Origin: an uncultured Elioraea sp.
GTDB lineage: Bacteria; Pseudomonadota; Alphaproteobacteria; Acetobacterales; Acetobacteraceae
Length of the DNA stretch: 10,260 nucleotides
Direction: 5' to 3'
Assembly: GCA_937995555.1 (NCBI GenBank)
Contig: CALKJX010000164.1
Span: 1-10,260 of the forward strand
The translations under genes were made by a program, and so were the position numbers. Below the pieces are notes generated by a model. That model made no database searches and had not been told where the DNA came from. It was given only the letters and a program-made list of their open reading frames with translations. Below are positions 1-6,362 of the stretch, piece after piece (position 1 is the stretch's first letter; each line of letters begins with the position of its first letter).

Positions 1-108
1 GAGCTTGAGCGACGGCTTGCGCGCCTTGGGGAACGGCTGCGCATCCACCACCGTGCCGACGCGGATTTCCACCCGCTCGAAATCCTCCCAGGCGATCGTC
101 TCGGCCAT
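1..108 (-). CDS. csaA: CsaA-type tRNA-binding chaperone, N-terminal 36 codons (partial)
   Basis: The reverse strand reads an open frame from an ATG at 108-106 to the window edge. It starts MAETIAWEDFERVEIRVGTV and continues with VDAQPFPKARKPSLKL. The pattern of a short acidic start, a hydrophobic residue plus RVGTV, then PFPxARKP is the hallmark of the CsaA subgroup of EMAP-II/Trbp111 OB-fold tRNA-binding proteins. These are usually about 110 residues long, act as dimers and have been linked to export chaperoning and tRNA binding in the cytoplasm. Only the first third is present. A strong ribosome site (GGGGAGGAG on the minus strand, complement of 112-120) lies three bases before the ATG and fixes the start. 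The gene diverges from everything else here and is probably unrelated to the catabolic cluster. Motif recognition is firm; function rests on family knowledge. Confidence 0.88.
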   Translation of the reverse strand, partial: MAETIAWEDFERVEIRVGTVVDAQPFPKARKPSLKL

Positions 109-135
109 GCGCTCCTCCCCGGCTCGGCGCCGCTA

Positions 136-164
136 TCCATAGCGCGCGCATCGCGTGCTGTCTT
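136..164 (-). promoter_or_regulatory. Weak candidate promoter for csaA
   Basis: On the minus strand AAGACA (complement of 159-164) and TATGGA (complement of 136-141) are separated by 17 bases and lie upstream of the csaA ribosome site. Each hexamer is a poor to moderate match to the sigma-70 consensus (4/6 and 3/6). The spacing and placement are right, but in sequence this GC-rich such a match can occur by chance. Confidence 0.25.
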
Positions 165-217
165 GACGGCCGGGGCATCCGCGCGTGCCCTGCCGGGAGC
201 GAAGAAGGGAGGGACGG

Positions 218-606
218 GTGGCGGCCGAGCGGGTTCCGCCTCGATGGCAGGCGCGCGCTGGTCACGGGGGCGAGCCGCGGCATCGGCCGCGCGACCGCCG
301 CGGCGCTGGCCGCGGCCGAGCTCGCCGAGTGCATGGCGCGATCTGCGCGGTCGGCGGGCCCAACCGCACCGTCTATTGCGGCACCAGGCACGCGGTCGAG
401 GGCATGACCAAGGCGATGGCGCTCGAACTGGCACCGCACGGCATCCGCGTCGTCACGATCGTGCCGACATCCTCGCGCGCATCGCGAAGCGCCGGCCCGC
501 CAGCGACGAGGAGATCGCGGCCTCGGTGGTCGATCTCTGTTCCGCCGCCGCCGGCATGGTCACCGGGACGCACCTGCTGGTGGACGGCGGCTGGACCGCC
601 CGGTAG
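218..606 (+). pseudogene. Decayed short-chain dehydrogenase/reductase (SDR), remnants in three frames
   Basis: Three SDR fragments follow each other in the right order but in different frames. A GTG at 218 behind a good ribosome site (GGGAGGGA, 207-214) starts MAAER. One extra base near 231 then moves the frame, and 234-330 reads FRLDGRRALVTGASRGIGRA, the NADP-binding beta-alpha-beta start. The middle of the gene, about 110 codons holding the NNAG motif and catalytic Ser, is missing. About 340-465, in a second frame, gives NRTVYCGTRHAVEGMTKAMA, the active-site helix with Arg where the catalytic Lys of YxxxK belongs. About 463-606, in a third frame, gives DILARI and later GMVTGTHLLVDGGW, the SDR C-terminus, with roughly 15 codons lost at that junction. 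The stop is TAG 604-606. The closest relative in view is the intact SDR just downstream, so this is probably the dead copy of a tandem pair. The single-base shift near 231 could be a sequencing error, but the internal losses could not. Confidence 0.85.
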
Positions 607-654
607 CCCCGTGGCATCACGGCGGCCCGCCGTCAGGGGAGAGATCATCCGACA

Positions 655-1443
655 ATGGCCGTTTCGTCCTCCGAGACCAGGATTCCGACCACGCCCAGCT
701 TCCGGCTGGACGGCAAGCGTGCGCTGGTGACCGGGGCCTCGCGCGGCCTCGGCCGGGCGATCGCGATCGCCTTCGCCGAGGCCGGCGCCGAGGTCGTGCT
801 GGCCGCGCGCGCCAAGGACGAGATGGACGCGACGGTCGACGCGATCGCCGGACGCAGCCTGCCCAAGGCGGTCGCGGTGACGCTCGACGTGACCGACCGC
901 GCCGCCGTCCGTCGCGTGGTGGCCGAACACGGCCCGTTCGACGTGCTGCTGAACAACGCCGGCACCAACATCCGCGAGCCGTTCCTGGAGCTGAACGACG
1001 CCTCCGTCGATGCGCTGCTCGATCTGAACATCCGCGCCGCCGTGACGGTCGCGCATGCGGTGGCCAAGGGCATGGTCGCGGCCGGCAAGGCGGGCGCCAT
1101 CATCAACCTCTCCTCGGTGAACGGCCATGTGGCCGGGGTGAACCGCTCGATCTACACCGCGACCAAGCACGCGCTCGAAGGGCTGACCAAGGCGATGGCG
1201 GTGGAGCTCGGCCCGCACGGCATCCGCGTGAACGCGATCTGCCCGACCTTCATCGAGACCCCGCTGACCGTCGGGCTGCTGAGCGACGAGAAGGTGATGG
1301 CACGCAGCATCCGCGCGATCCCGCTCGGCCGCATCGGCCAGGTGGAGGATGTGATGGGGGCGGCGGTATTCCTCGCCTCGCCGGCGGCGGCGCTGATCAA
1401 CGGTGCCAGCCTGCTGATCGACGGCGGCATGACCTGCCTGTGA
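655..1443 (+). CDS. Short-chain dehydrogenase/reductase (SDR family oxidoreductase)
   Basis: A 262-residue classical SDR, a cytoplasmic NAD(P)(H)-dependent oxidoreductase. Visible motifs are TGASRGLG (residues 26-33, cofactor binding), an acidic DV at 78-79, NNAG (100-103), Asn125, Ser154, and Tyr167 with Lys171 of YTATK, so the Asn-Ser-Tyr-Lys tetrad is complete. Arg30 in the glycine motif and Arg52 after the second strand favour NADP(H). The C-terminal SLLIDGGM is typical of the family. Overall it resembles the gluconate 5-dehydrogenase/3-oxoacyl-ACP reductase-like branch, but SDR substrates cannot be read from sequence. The start is supported by AGGGGAGAG at 635-643, eleven bases before the ATG. 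A small perfect inverted repeat (ACGGCGG/CCGCCGT, 619-633) sits just before this ribosome site. The stop overlaps the GTG of the next gene by four bases, implying co-translation with the GGT-family gene. Confidence 0.93.
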   Translation: MAVSSSETRIPTTPSFRLDGKRALVTGASRGLGRAIAIAFAEAGAEVVLAARAKDEMDATVDAIAGRSLPKAVAVTLDVTDRAAVRRVVAEHGPFDVLLNNAGTNIREPFLELNDASVDALLDLNIRAAVTVAHAVAKGMVAAGKAGAIINLSSVNGHVAGVNRSIYTATKHALEGLTKAMAVELGPHGIRVNAICPTFIETPLTVGLLSDEKVMARSIRAIPLGRIGQVEDVMGAAVFLASPAAALINGASLLIDGGMTCL

Positions 1444-3065
1444 GCGCGGCCGACACGGAGAGGATGATGCGCGATTTCCATTTCCCCGGCCGCAGCCCCG
1501 CCCGCGGGGTCAACGGCATGGCCGCGACCTCGATGCCGGTCGCGACCCTGGCCGCGCTCGACATCCTGCGCGCGGGCGGCAATGCGCTCGACGCGGCGGT
1601 GGCGGCCTGTGCGGTGCTGTGCGTGGTCGAGCCGCAATCCACCGGCATCGGCGGCGACTGCTTCTGCCTCTACGCGCCGGCCGGCTCGCCCGACGTGATC
1701 GCGATGAACGGCTCGGGCAGGGCGCCCGCTGCCGCAACGATCGACTGGTTCGAGGCCCAGGGCATCACCGCGCTCGATCCGCGCAGCGCCCACGCCGTCA
1801 CCATCCCCGGCGCCGTGCGCGCCTGGGAGGCACTGCTCGCCGCGCACGGCCGCAAGGGGCTCGACGAGCTGCTGCAGCCGGCAATCCGGCTGGCCGAGGA
1901 AGGCCATCCCGTGCACGACCGCACGGCGTGGGACTGGGCGTCCGCGCGCGACAAGCTCGCCGCCGATCCCGACAGCCGGGCGAAGTTCCTGCGCGACGGC
2001 GCGCCCCCGAAGGCGGGCGAGGTATTCCGTCAGCCCGAGCTTGCGGCCAGTCTGCGCGCGATCGCGAAGAACGGGTCGAAAGCGTTCTACGAAGGCCCCA
2101 TCGCGGCCGACATGGTGGCGAAGCTGCGCAGCCTCGGCGGCCTGCACACCGAGGAGGATTTCGCCAACGCGACGGCCGAGTTCGTCACGCCCATCCGCGG
2201 CACGTTCCGCGGCTACGACGTGGTGCAGTGCCCGCCGAACGGCTCGGGACTGATCGCGCTCATGCTGCTCGGCGTGCTCGACCGGCTGGAGCCCGCGGCC
2301 GAGCCGATGTCGGCCGAGCGCTGGCACGCGGCGATCGAGGCCGGGCGGCTCGTCTATCGCGACCGCGACGCCTTCCTAGCCGACCCGGCGCAGGTGGAGG
2401 TCGAGGTCGCGCGGCTGCTCTCGCCCGGCTATCTCGACGCACTCGCGCGCACGATCGACCCGGAGCGGGCGATGCGCGAGCTGCCGCCCGCCGGCATGGC
2501 CGAGATCCTGCCCGCCCACGCCGATACCGTGTATCTCTGCGTGGTCGACGGCGAGGGCAATGCGGCGAGCTTCATCAACTCGCTGTTCGAAGGGTTCGGC
2601 TCGGGCATCCTGGCGCCGAGATCGGGCGTGATGCTGCACAACCGCGGCTTCGGGTTCCGGCTGCAGCGCGGCCACCCGAACTGCATCGCCCCGGGCAAGC
2701 GGCCGATGCACACGATCATCCCCGGCATGGTGATGCAGGACGGCCGCGCGGTGATGCCCTATGGCGTGATGGGCGGGCACTACCAGCCCTTCGGCCATGC
2801 GAGTTTCCTCGCCAACATGTTCGACCACGGCATGGACGTGCAGCAGGCGATCGACGCGCCGCGGCTGTTCCCCCGCCTTGGCGAGGTGCAGGTCGAGCGC
2901 GGCATTCCCGCCGCCACGGTCGATCGGCTGGCGCGGATGGGCCACACGCCGAGGCTGGTCGAGAAGCCGCATGGCGGCGGCCAGGCGATCTGGATCGATC
3001 ACAAGAACGGCTCGCTCGCGGCCGGGTCCGATCCGCGCAAGGACGGCTGCGCGATGGGGTTCTGA
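1440..3065 (+). CDS. Gamma-glutamyltransferase (GGT) family Ntn hydrolase, no signal peptide
   Basis: This encodes 541 residues, the normal length for the family. GGTs cleave or transfer the gamma-glutamyl group of glutathione and other gamma-glutamyl compounds, after self-cleavage before a catalytic Thr that creates large and small subunits. Family landmarks (numbered from the GTG) are AALDILRAGGNALDAAVAA near the N-terminus, GIGGD at 69-73, Arg94 in GSGRAPA (placed like the glutamate-binding Arg of GGTs), and HADTVYL with Thr363 as the expected cleavage site and nucleophile. They continue with NSLFEGFGSGI and the C-terminal HGGGQAIWID and GSDPRKDGCA. No signal peptide is visible, so it is probably cytoplasmic, unlike periplasmic GGTs and more like the YwrD-type branch. 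The GTG start overlaps the SDR stop (GTGA). ATG 1464 or 1467, just after GGAGAGG, are alternatives and would give the MRDFHFPGRSP start common in relatives. Substrate is unknown; a role on a gamma-glutamyl nitrile or amide is only inference. Confidence 0.9.
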   Translation: MSAADTERMMRDFHFPGRSPARGVNGMAATSMPVATLAALDILRAGGNALDAAVAACAVLCVVEPQSTGIGGDCFCLYAPAGSPDVIAMNGSGRAPAAATIDWFEAQGITALDPRSAHAVTIPGAVRAWEALLAAHGRKGLDELLQPAIRLAEEGHPVHDRTAWDWASARDKLAADPDSRAKFLRDGAPPKAGEVFRQPELAASLRAIAKNGSKAFYEGPIAADMVAKLRSLGGLHTEEDFANATAEFVTPIRGTFRGYDVVQCPPNGSGLIALMLLGVLDRLEPAAEPMSAERWHAAIEAGRLVYRDRDAFLADPAQVEVEVARLLSPGYLDALARTIDPERAMRELPPAGMAEILPAHADTVYLCVVDGEGNAASFINSLFEGFGSGILAPRSGVMLHNRGFGFRLQRGHPNCIAPGKRPMHTIIPGMVMQDGRAVMPYGVMGGHYQPFGHASFLANMFDHGMDVQQAIDAPRLFPRLGEVQVERGIPAATVDRLARMGHTPRLVEKPHGGGQAIWIDHKNGSLAAGSDPRKDGCAMGF

Positions 3066-3572
3066 ATGCCGCTCCGCGCCTGGCAGGGTGACATCACCAC
3101 GCTCGACCGCGACGCGATCGTCAACGCGGCGAACGAGCATCTGCTGCCGGGCGGCGGGGTGTGCGGCGCGATCCACCGTGCCGCGGGGCCGGAGCTGTGG
3201 GAGGCCTGCCGGCCGTTGGCACCCGTGCGCACGGGCGGGGCGGTGATCACGCCCGGCTTCCGGCTGAAGGCGCGCCACGTGATCCACGCGGTCGGGCCGG
3301 TGTGGCATGGCGGCGGGGCAGGGGAGGCCGGCCTGCTCGCCGCCTGCTACCGCGAGAGCCTGGCCCGGCTGCGCGAAGCCGGTCTGCGGTCGATCGCCTT
3401 CCCGGCGATCTCCACCGGCATCTACGGTTATCCGGCGGATCGGGCCGTGCGCGTCGCGGTGGCGGCCGTGCGCGAGGACCTCGCCGCGCAGGGCGATCTC
3501 GACGTCACCTTCGCCTGCTTCGACCGCGCCACCTTCGACCTCTACCGGAACGAACTCGGGGACACGCCATGA
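3066..3572 (+). CDS. Macro-domain protein (ADP-ribose-binding / O-acetyl-ADP-ribose deacetylase-like)
   Basis: A single macro domain of 168 residues fills the protein. It resembles the MacroD/YmdB group, which binds ADP-ribose and hydrolyses O-acetyl-ADP-ribose or removes mono-ADP-ribose from proteins. Motifs are GDIT (8-11), IVNAANEHLLPGGGVCGAIH (18-37) including Asn23, the glycine-rich loop 29-31, and the phosphate-binding AISTGIYGYP (114-123). In the loop, GVCGAIH carries Cys33 where YmdB and MacroD have the catalytic Asp (GVDGAIH), so the deacetylase activity of the classical enzymes cannot be assumed. The ATG directly abuts the TGA of the GGT-family gene (3063-3065) and the end overlaps the amidase start by four bases, so it is embedded in the operon. 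Its link to the surrounding catabolic genes is unclear. Confidence 0.92.
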   Translation: MPLRAWQGDITTLDRDAIVNAANEHLLPGGGVCGAIHRAAGPELWEACRPLAPVRTGGAVITPGFRLKARHVIHAVGPVWHGGGAGEAGLLAACYRESLARLREAGLRSIAFPAISTGIYGYPADRAVRVAVAAVREDLAAQGDLDVTFACFDRATFDLYRNELGDTP

Positions 3573-5068
3573 CCGACACCGCGCTCTGCGACCTCACCGC
3601 GATCGAGCTCCGCCGCCTGATCGGGCGCAAGGCGATCAGCCCCGTCGATCTGCTCGATGCCTGCCTGAAGCGGATCGAGGCGGTGAATCCCGCCATCAAC
3701 GCGATCGTGGCGATGGACGAGAAGGCTGCGCGCGAGACCGCGCAGGCGGCGGAGAAGGCGGTGATGCAGGGGGCGGCGCTCGGGCCGCTGCACGGGCTGC
3801 CGCTCGGCGTGAAGGACCTCGAGGAGACGAAGGGGCTGCGCACCACCTACGGCAGCCGGCAGTTCGAGACCTTCGTGCCCGAGGCCGACTGCGCGATGGT
3901 GGCCAATCTGCGCGCGGCCGGCGCGAACGTGCTCGGCAAGACCAACGTGCCGGAGTTCGGGCTCGGCGCGAACTCGGTGAATCCCGTCTACGGGCCGACC
4001 GGCAACCCCTTCAGCCCGAGGCACAACGCCGCCGGCTCCTCCGGCGGGTCGGCCGCGGCGCTCGCCACCGGCATGGTGCCGATCGCCACCGGCTCCGACA
4101 CCGGTGGTTCCCTGCGCAATCCGGCCGCCTATTGCGGCATCGTCGGCTACCGCCCGACGGCGGGGCTTGTGCCGTCGGAGAAGCGCGGCCTCGGCTGGAC
4201 GCCGCTCTCGGTGCTCGGTCCGATGGCGCGCACCGTGCCCGATCTCGCGCTGATGCTCTCGGCCATGGCGGCGGACGATCCGCGCGATCCGCTCGCCTGC
4301 CCGGTCGATCCGACATCGTTCCATCCGCTGAAGGAGGCCGATCCGGCCGGCTTGCGCGTCGCGGTGACCGAGGATTTCGGCTTCTGCCCGACCTCGCAGG
4401 AGGTGCGCGGGCTGTTCCGCGATCGGATCGGGCGCATCCGGCACCTGTTCGGGCAGGTGGCAGAAGCGACCCCCGACATGACCGGCGCCGACGACGCCTT
4501 CGCCGTGCTGCGCGCGGAAGGCGTACTCGCGAAGCACCTGCCGGCCTACCGCACCAGGCGCCACATGCTCGGCCCGAACATCATCGCCAATGTCGAGGAG
4601 GGGCTTGCCTACACGCTGGAGGATCACGCCCGCGCCCATGTCGCGCAGACCGCGATCGCGCGGCGTTTCCATGCCTTCTTCCAGGACCACGACCTGATCA
4701 TCACGCCGGGCATGACGGTGCAGCCGCGGCCCTGGACCGAGCTTGCGCCGATGGAGATCGACGGGGTGAAGCTGCGCTCCTACTACCACTGGCTCGCGCT
4801 GCCCTATGCGGTGACGCTCACCGGCCACCCGGCGATCATCCTGCCTTGCGGGCTGGACGCGAACGGCCTGCCCTTCGGCCTGCAGATCGTCGGGCCGCGC
4901 CGGGGCGACGCCTTCCTGCTCGCCGCCGCGGCCGCGATCGAGCGGGCGACCGCGCGAATCCAGGGGTGCGGCCGGCCGCTGCCCGACCTGGAGGCGCTGG
5001 CCAAGGCGCCGCCGATCCACACCCTGCCGGGGTCCGACATGCTGGCGCATGTCGGGCGCGCGGCCTGA
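3569..5068 (+). CDS. Amidase-signature (AS) family amidohydrolase
   Basis: A 499-residue cytoplasmic hydrolase that converts amides to acid plus ammonia. The Ser-cisSer-Lys triad is complete: Lys82 in LGVKD, cis-Ser157 in AGSSGGSA and nucleophile Ser181 in SDTGGSLRNPA. Spacings of 75 and 24 residues match those of FAAH and other AS enzymes. The C-terminal part carries GHPAIILPCG followed by GLPFGLQIVGPR, also typical. The ATG at 3569 overlaps the macro-domain stop (ATGA) and is preceded by only a weak GGGGA. The same frame is open far upstream, but that region codes for the macro domain in another frame, so the overlap start is preferred. It is probably not GatA, since gatC and gatB are absent and it is followed by nitrile hydratase-type genes. 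Amidase next to nitrile hydratase is the well-known two-step nitrile to amide to acid arrangement. The exact substrate is not determinable. Confidence 0.93.
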   Translation: MTDTALCDLTAIELRRLIGRKAISPVDLLDACLKRIEAVNPAINAIVAMDEKAARETAQAAEKAVMQGAALGPLHGLPLGVKDLEETKGLRTTYGSRQFETFVPEADCAMVANLRAAGANVLGKTNVPEFGLGANSVNPVYGPTGNPFSPRHNAAGSSGGSAAALATGMVPIATGSDTGGSLRNPAAYCGIVGYRPTAGLVPSEKRGLGWTPLSVLGPMARTVPDLALMLSAMAADDPRDPLACPVDPTSFHPLKEADPAGLRVAVTEDFGFCPTSQEVRGLFRDRIGRIRHLFGQVAEATPDMTGADDAFAVLRAEGVLAKHLPAYRTRRHMLGPNIIANVEEGLAYTLEDHARAHVAQTAIARRFHAFFQDHDLIITPGMTVQPRPWTELAPMEIDGVKLRSYYHWLALPYAVTLTGHPAIILPCGLDANGLPFGLQIVGPRRGDAFLLAAAAAIERATARIQGCGRPLPDLEALAKAPPIHTLPGSDMLAHVGRAA

Positions 5069-5070
5069 CA

Positions 5071-5100
5071 TTGCCCGACGCGCGCGCTACACCCTAGACT
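5071..5100 (+). promoter_or_regulatory. Candidate promoter for a leaderless nitrile hydratase-like transcript
   Basis: TTGCCC (5071-5076) and TAGACT (5095-5100) are spaced by 18 bases, each a 4/6 match to the sigma-70 hexamers. The A of the ATG at 5107 lies seven bases after the -10 hexamer, where transcription normally starts. No Shine-Dalgarno sequence precedes this ATG. Together this suggests an internal promoter making a leaderless mRNA for the three hydratase genes. An alternative -35, CTGACA at 5065-5070, would leave too long a spacer (24 bases). Confidence 0.4.
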
Positions 5101-5106
5101 CGTGCC

Positions 5107-5415
5107 ATGAGCGAGACCGATCGAGGCCATCACGACATCGGCGGCGATCCCGCCGGCCCCGTGCCGCGCGAGGAGCATGCGCTCGCACCCTGGGAGAAGG
5201 AGGTGGATGCGATCCGCTCCGTGCTCGGCCAGAAGGGGCTGATGTCGGCGGACAAGCTGCGGCTCGGCATCGAGCAGATGCCGGCCGAGGACTACCGCAG
5301 GCTCAGCTACTATGAGCGCTGGCTCGCCAGCATCGCCTGGACCATGGAGAAGGACGGCGTGATCCCGCCCGGCTCCTTCGCCGCGCGCGTCGCCGCGCTC
5401 GAGGCGAAGCGGTGA
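5107..5415 (+). CDS. Nitrile hydratase beta-subunit N-terminal domain protein (split beta, first half)
   Basis: This 102-residue protein matches only the N-terminal helical half of nitrile hydratase beta subunits. Seen in it are HDIGG (9-13; beta subunits have YDVGG or HDVGG), PWEKEV (28-33), LRLGIEQM (51-58) and YYERWLASI. Arg52 in the LRLGIEQM segment falls at the same number as the conserved active-site Arg52 of the Pseudonocardia cobalt nitrile hydratase beta chain (numbering from memory). The C-terminal barrel of a normal beta subunit of about 230 residues is encoded separately by the next gene. HDIGG and Arg52 argue for a structural subunit rather than the related 'accessory/activator' proteins, although that remains an alternative. 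The equivalent split subunit in thiocyanate hydrolase is ScnB. The start has no ribosome site (see the candidate leaderless promoter); the stop overlaps the next GTG by four bases. Confidence 0.82.
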   Translation: MSETDRGHHDIGGDPAGPVPREEHALAPWEKEVDAIRSVLGQKGLMSADKLRLGIEQMPAEDYRRLSYYERWLASIAWTMEKDGVIPPGSFAARVAALEAKR

Positions 5416-5720
5416 GCGCGCGCTTCGCCCCCGGTGCGACGGTGCGGGTGGCGCGCGAGCGTCCCGCCATCAGTCTCGGCCGGCAGCACATCCGCACGCC
5501 GCATTACGTGCGCGGGTTGACCGGCACGGTCGCCGAGGTGATGGGGCCGTTCCGCAACCCGGAGGGCCTCGCGGTCGGCGAGGATGGGTTGCCGATGCAG
5601 GTGCTGTATCGCGTCCGTTTTCCGCTCGGTTCGGTGTGGGAGCGCTATGAAGGCGATCCCGGCGATACGGTGGACGTCGAGCTCTACGAACACTGGCTGG
5701 AGCCGGCCCATGCCGCATGA
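5412..5720 (+). CDS. Nitrile hydratase beta-subunit C-terminal SH3-like domain protein (split beta, second half)
   Basis: A 102-residue protein corresponding to the C-terminal SH3-like barrel of nitrile hydratase beta, or to the ScnA-like subunit of thiocyanate hydrolase. It starts FAPGATVRV, matching the beta-subunit FxxGDxVR strand. HIRTPHYVRGLTGTV (26-40) contains the conserved HxRxPxYxRG segment, whose Arg in classical enzymes contacts the oxidised cysteines at the metal site. YRVRF, SVW and VDVELYEHWLEP complete the typical end of a beta subunit. The start is GTG 5412, overlapping the previous stop as GTGA, with GAGG just upstream. The frame differs from the first half and I see no slippery heptamer at the junction, so two coupled genes are more likely than one frameshifted gene. 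The end overlaps the alpha-subunit gene by 11 bases. Confidence 0.85.
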   Translation: MSARFAPGATVRVARERPAISLGRQHIRTPHYVRGLTGTVAEVMGPFRNPEGLAVGEDGLPMQVLYRVRFPLGSVWERYEGDPGDTVDVELYEHWLEPAHAA

Positions 5721-6333
5721 CGGTCCGCACGACCACGATCACGACCATGCGCCCGATGATCCGTCCTTCGCCACGCGGGCGGCGATCGGTGCGCGCGCGT
5801 TGCGCGAGCTGCTGGAGGAGGCGGGCGTGCTCGCCCCGGGCGAGATCGCGCGCCAGGTCGAGCGGATGGACACGATCACGCCCGCGCTCGGCGCGAAGGT
5901 GGTCGCGCGCGCCTGGGTCGATCCCGCGTTCAAGGCGCGGCTGCTCGCCGACGGCAGCACGGCGGTGCGCGAGTTCGGCGTCGAGATGGGCGCGACCCCG
6001 CTGCACGTGGTCGAGAACACCGACACCGTGCACAACATGATCGTCTGCACGCTGTGCAGCTGCTACCCGAAGCCGCTGCTCGGCATTCCGCCCGACTGGT
6101 ACAAGAGCTTCGCGTACCGCGCGCGCGCCGTGCGCGAGCCGCGCGCGGTGCTGGAGGAATTCGGCGTGCGCGTGCCGGACGAGATCACCGTTCGGGTGCA
6201 CGACAGCACCGCCGATCTGCGCTATCTCGTGCTGCCGCGCCGGCCCGAGGGGACCGAGGGGTGGGACGAGGCGCGGCTGGCGGAACTGGTGTCACGCGAC
6301 TGCATGATCGGCACGGCCCTGCCCAAGGCATGA
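5710..6333 (+). CDS. Cobalt-type nitrile hydratase alpha subunit / thiocyanate hydrolase gamma-like
   Basis: This is the 207-residue metal-binding subunit of a nitrile hydratase-family enzyme, which hydrates nitriles to amides (or, in thiocyanate hydrolase, thiocyanate to carbonyl sulfide plus ammonia). The metal site is VCTLCSC, with Cys113, Cys116, Ser117 and Cys118. Thr114 marks the cobalt type, as iron enzymes have Ser there; two of the cysteines are normally oxidised after assembly. VENTDTVHN before the site and PPDWYKS, YRARAVREPRAVL and RPEGTEGW after it are family blocks. VENTD resembles nitrile hydratase more than thiocyanate hydrolase, yet Lys121 in CYPKP replaces the usual Trp and resembles the Arg of thiocyanate hydrolase. 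The N-terminus is rich in His and Asp (HDGPHDHDHDHAPDD). The start ATG 5710 overlaps the preceding gene, with GGAG at 5699-5702. I do not see a dedicated activator or cobalt transporter gene in the window. Confidence 0.93.
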   Translation: MPHDGPHDHDHDHAPDDPSFATRAAIGARALRELLEEAGVLAPGEIARQVERMDTITPALGAKVVARAWVDPAFKARLLADGSTAVREFGVEMGATPLHVVENTDTVHNMIVCTLCSCYPKPLLGIPPDWYKSFAYRARAVREPRAVLEEFGVRVPDEITVRVHDSTADLRYLVLPRRPEGTEGWDEARLAELVSRDCMIGTALPKA

Positions 6334-6362
6334 GCCGTCGACAGGGAACAGGGGAGGATCGG

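Noticed and set aside
1152..2327. Minus-strand open frame of 391 codons opposite the SDR end and the GGT-family gene
   Set aside because: Same antisense shadow pattern; it covers two unrelated genes and has no plausible ribosome site or motif.
3569..5068. Amidase as GatA (glutamyl-tRNA amidotransferase subunit A)
   Set aside because: No gatB or gatC nearby and the context is nitrile hydratase-type genes, so a catabolic amidase is the better call.
3542..5071. Minus-strand open frame of 509 codons opposite the amidase
   Set aside because: Its composition is dominated by Arg, Gly, His and Gln and no domain is recognisable, while the plus strand has a complete amidase triad with correct spacing.
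5107..5415. Reading this gene as a nitrile hydratase activator/accessory protein
   Set aside because: It keeps HDIGG and the active-site-type Arg52 of true beta subunits and is directly followed by the missing beta C-terminal half. An activator role is not excluded but is less likely.
5400..5420. Programmed frameshift joining the two beta halves
   Set aside because: No slippery heptamer is visible around the stop at 5413-5415, and a GTG start overlaps it, which explains translation of the second half.
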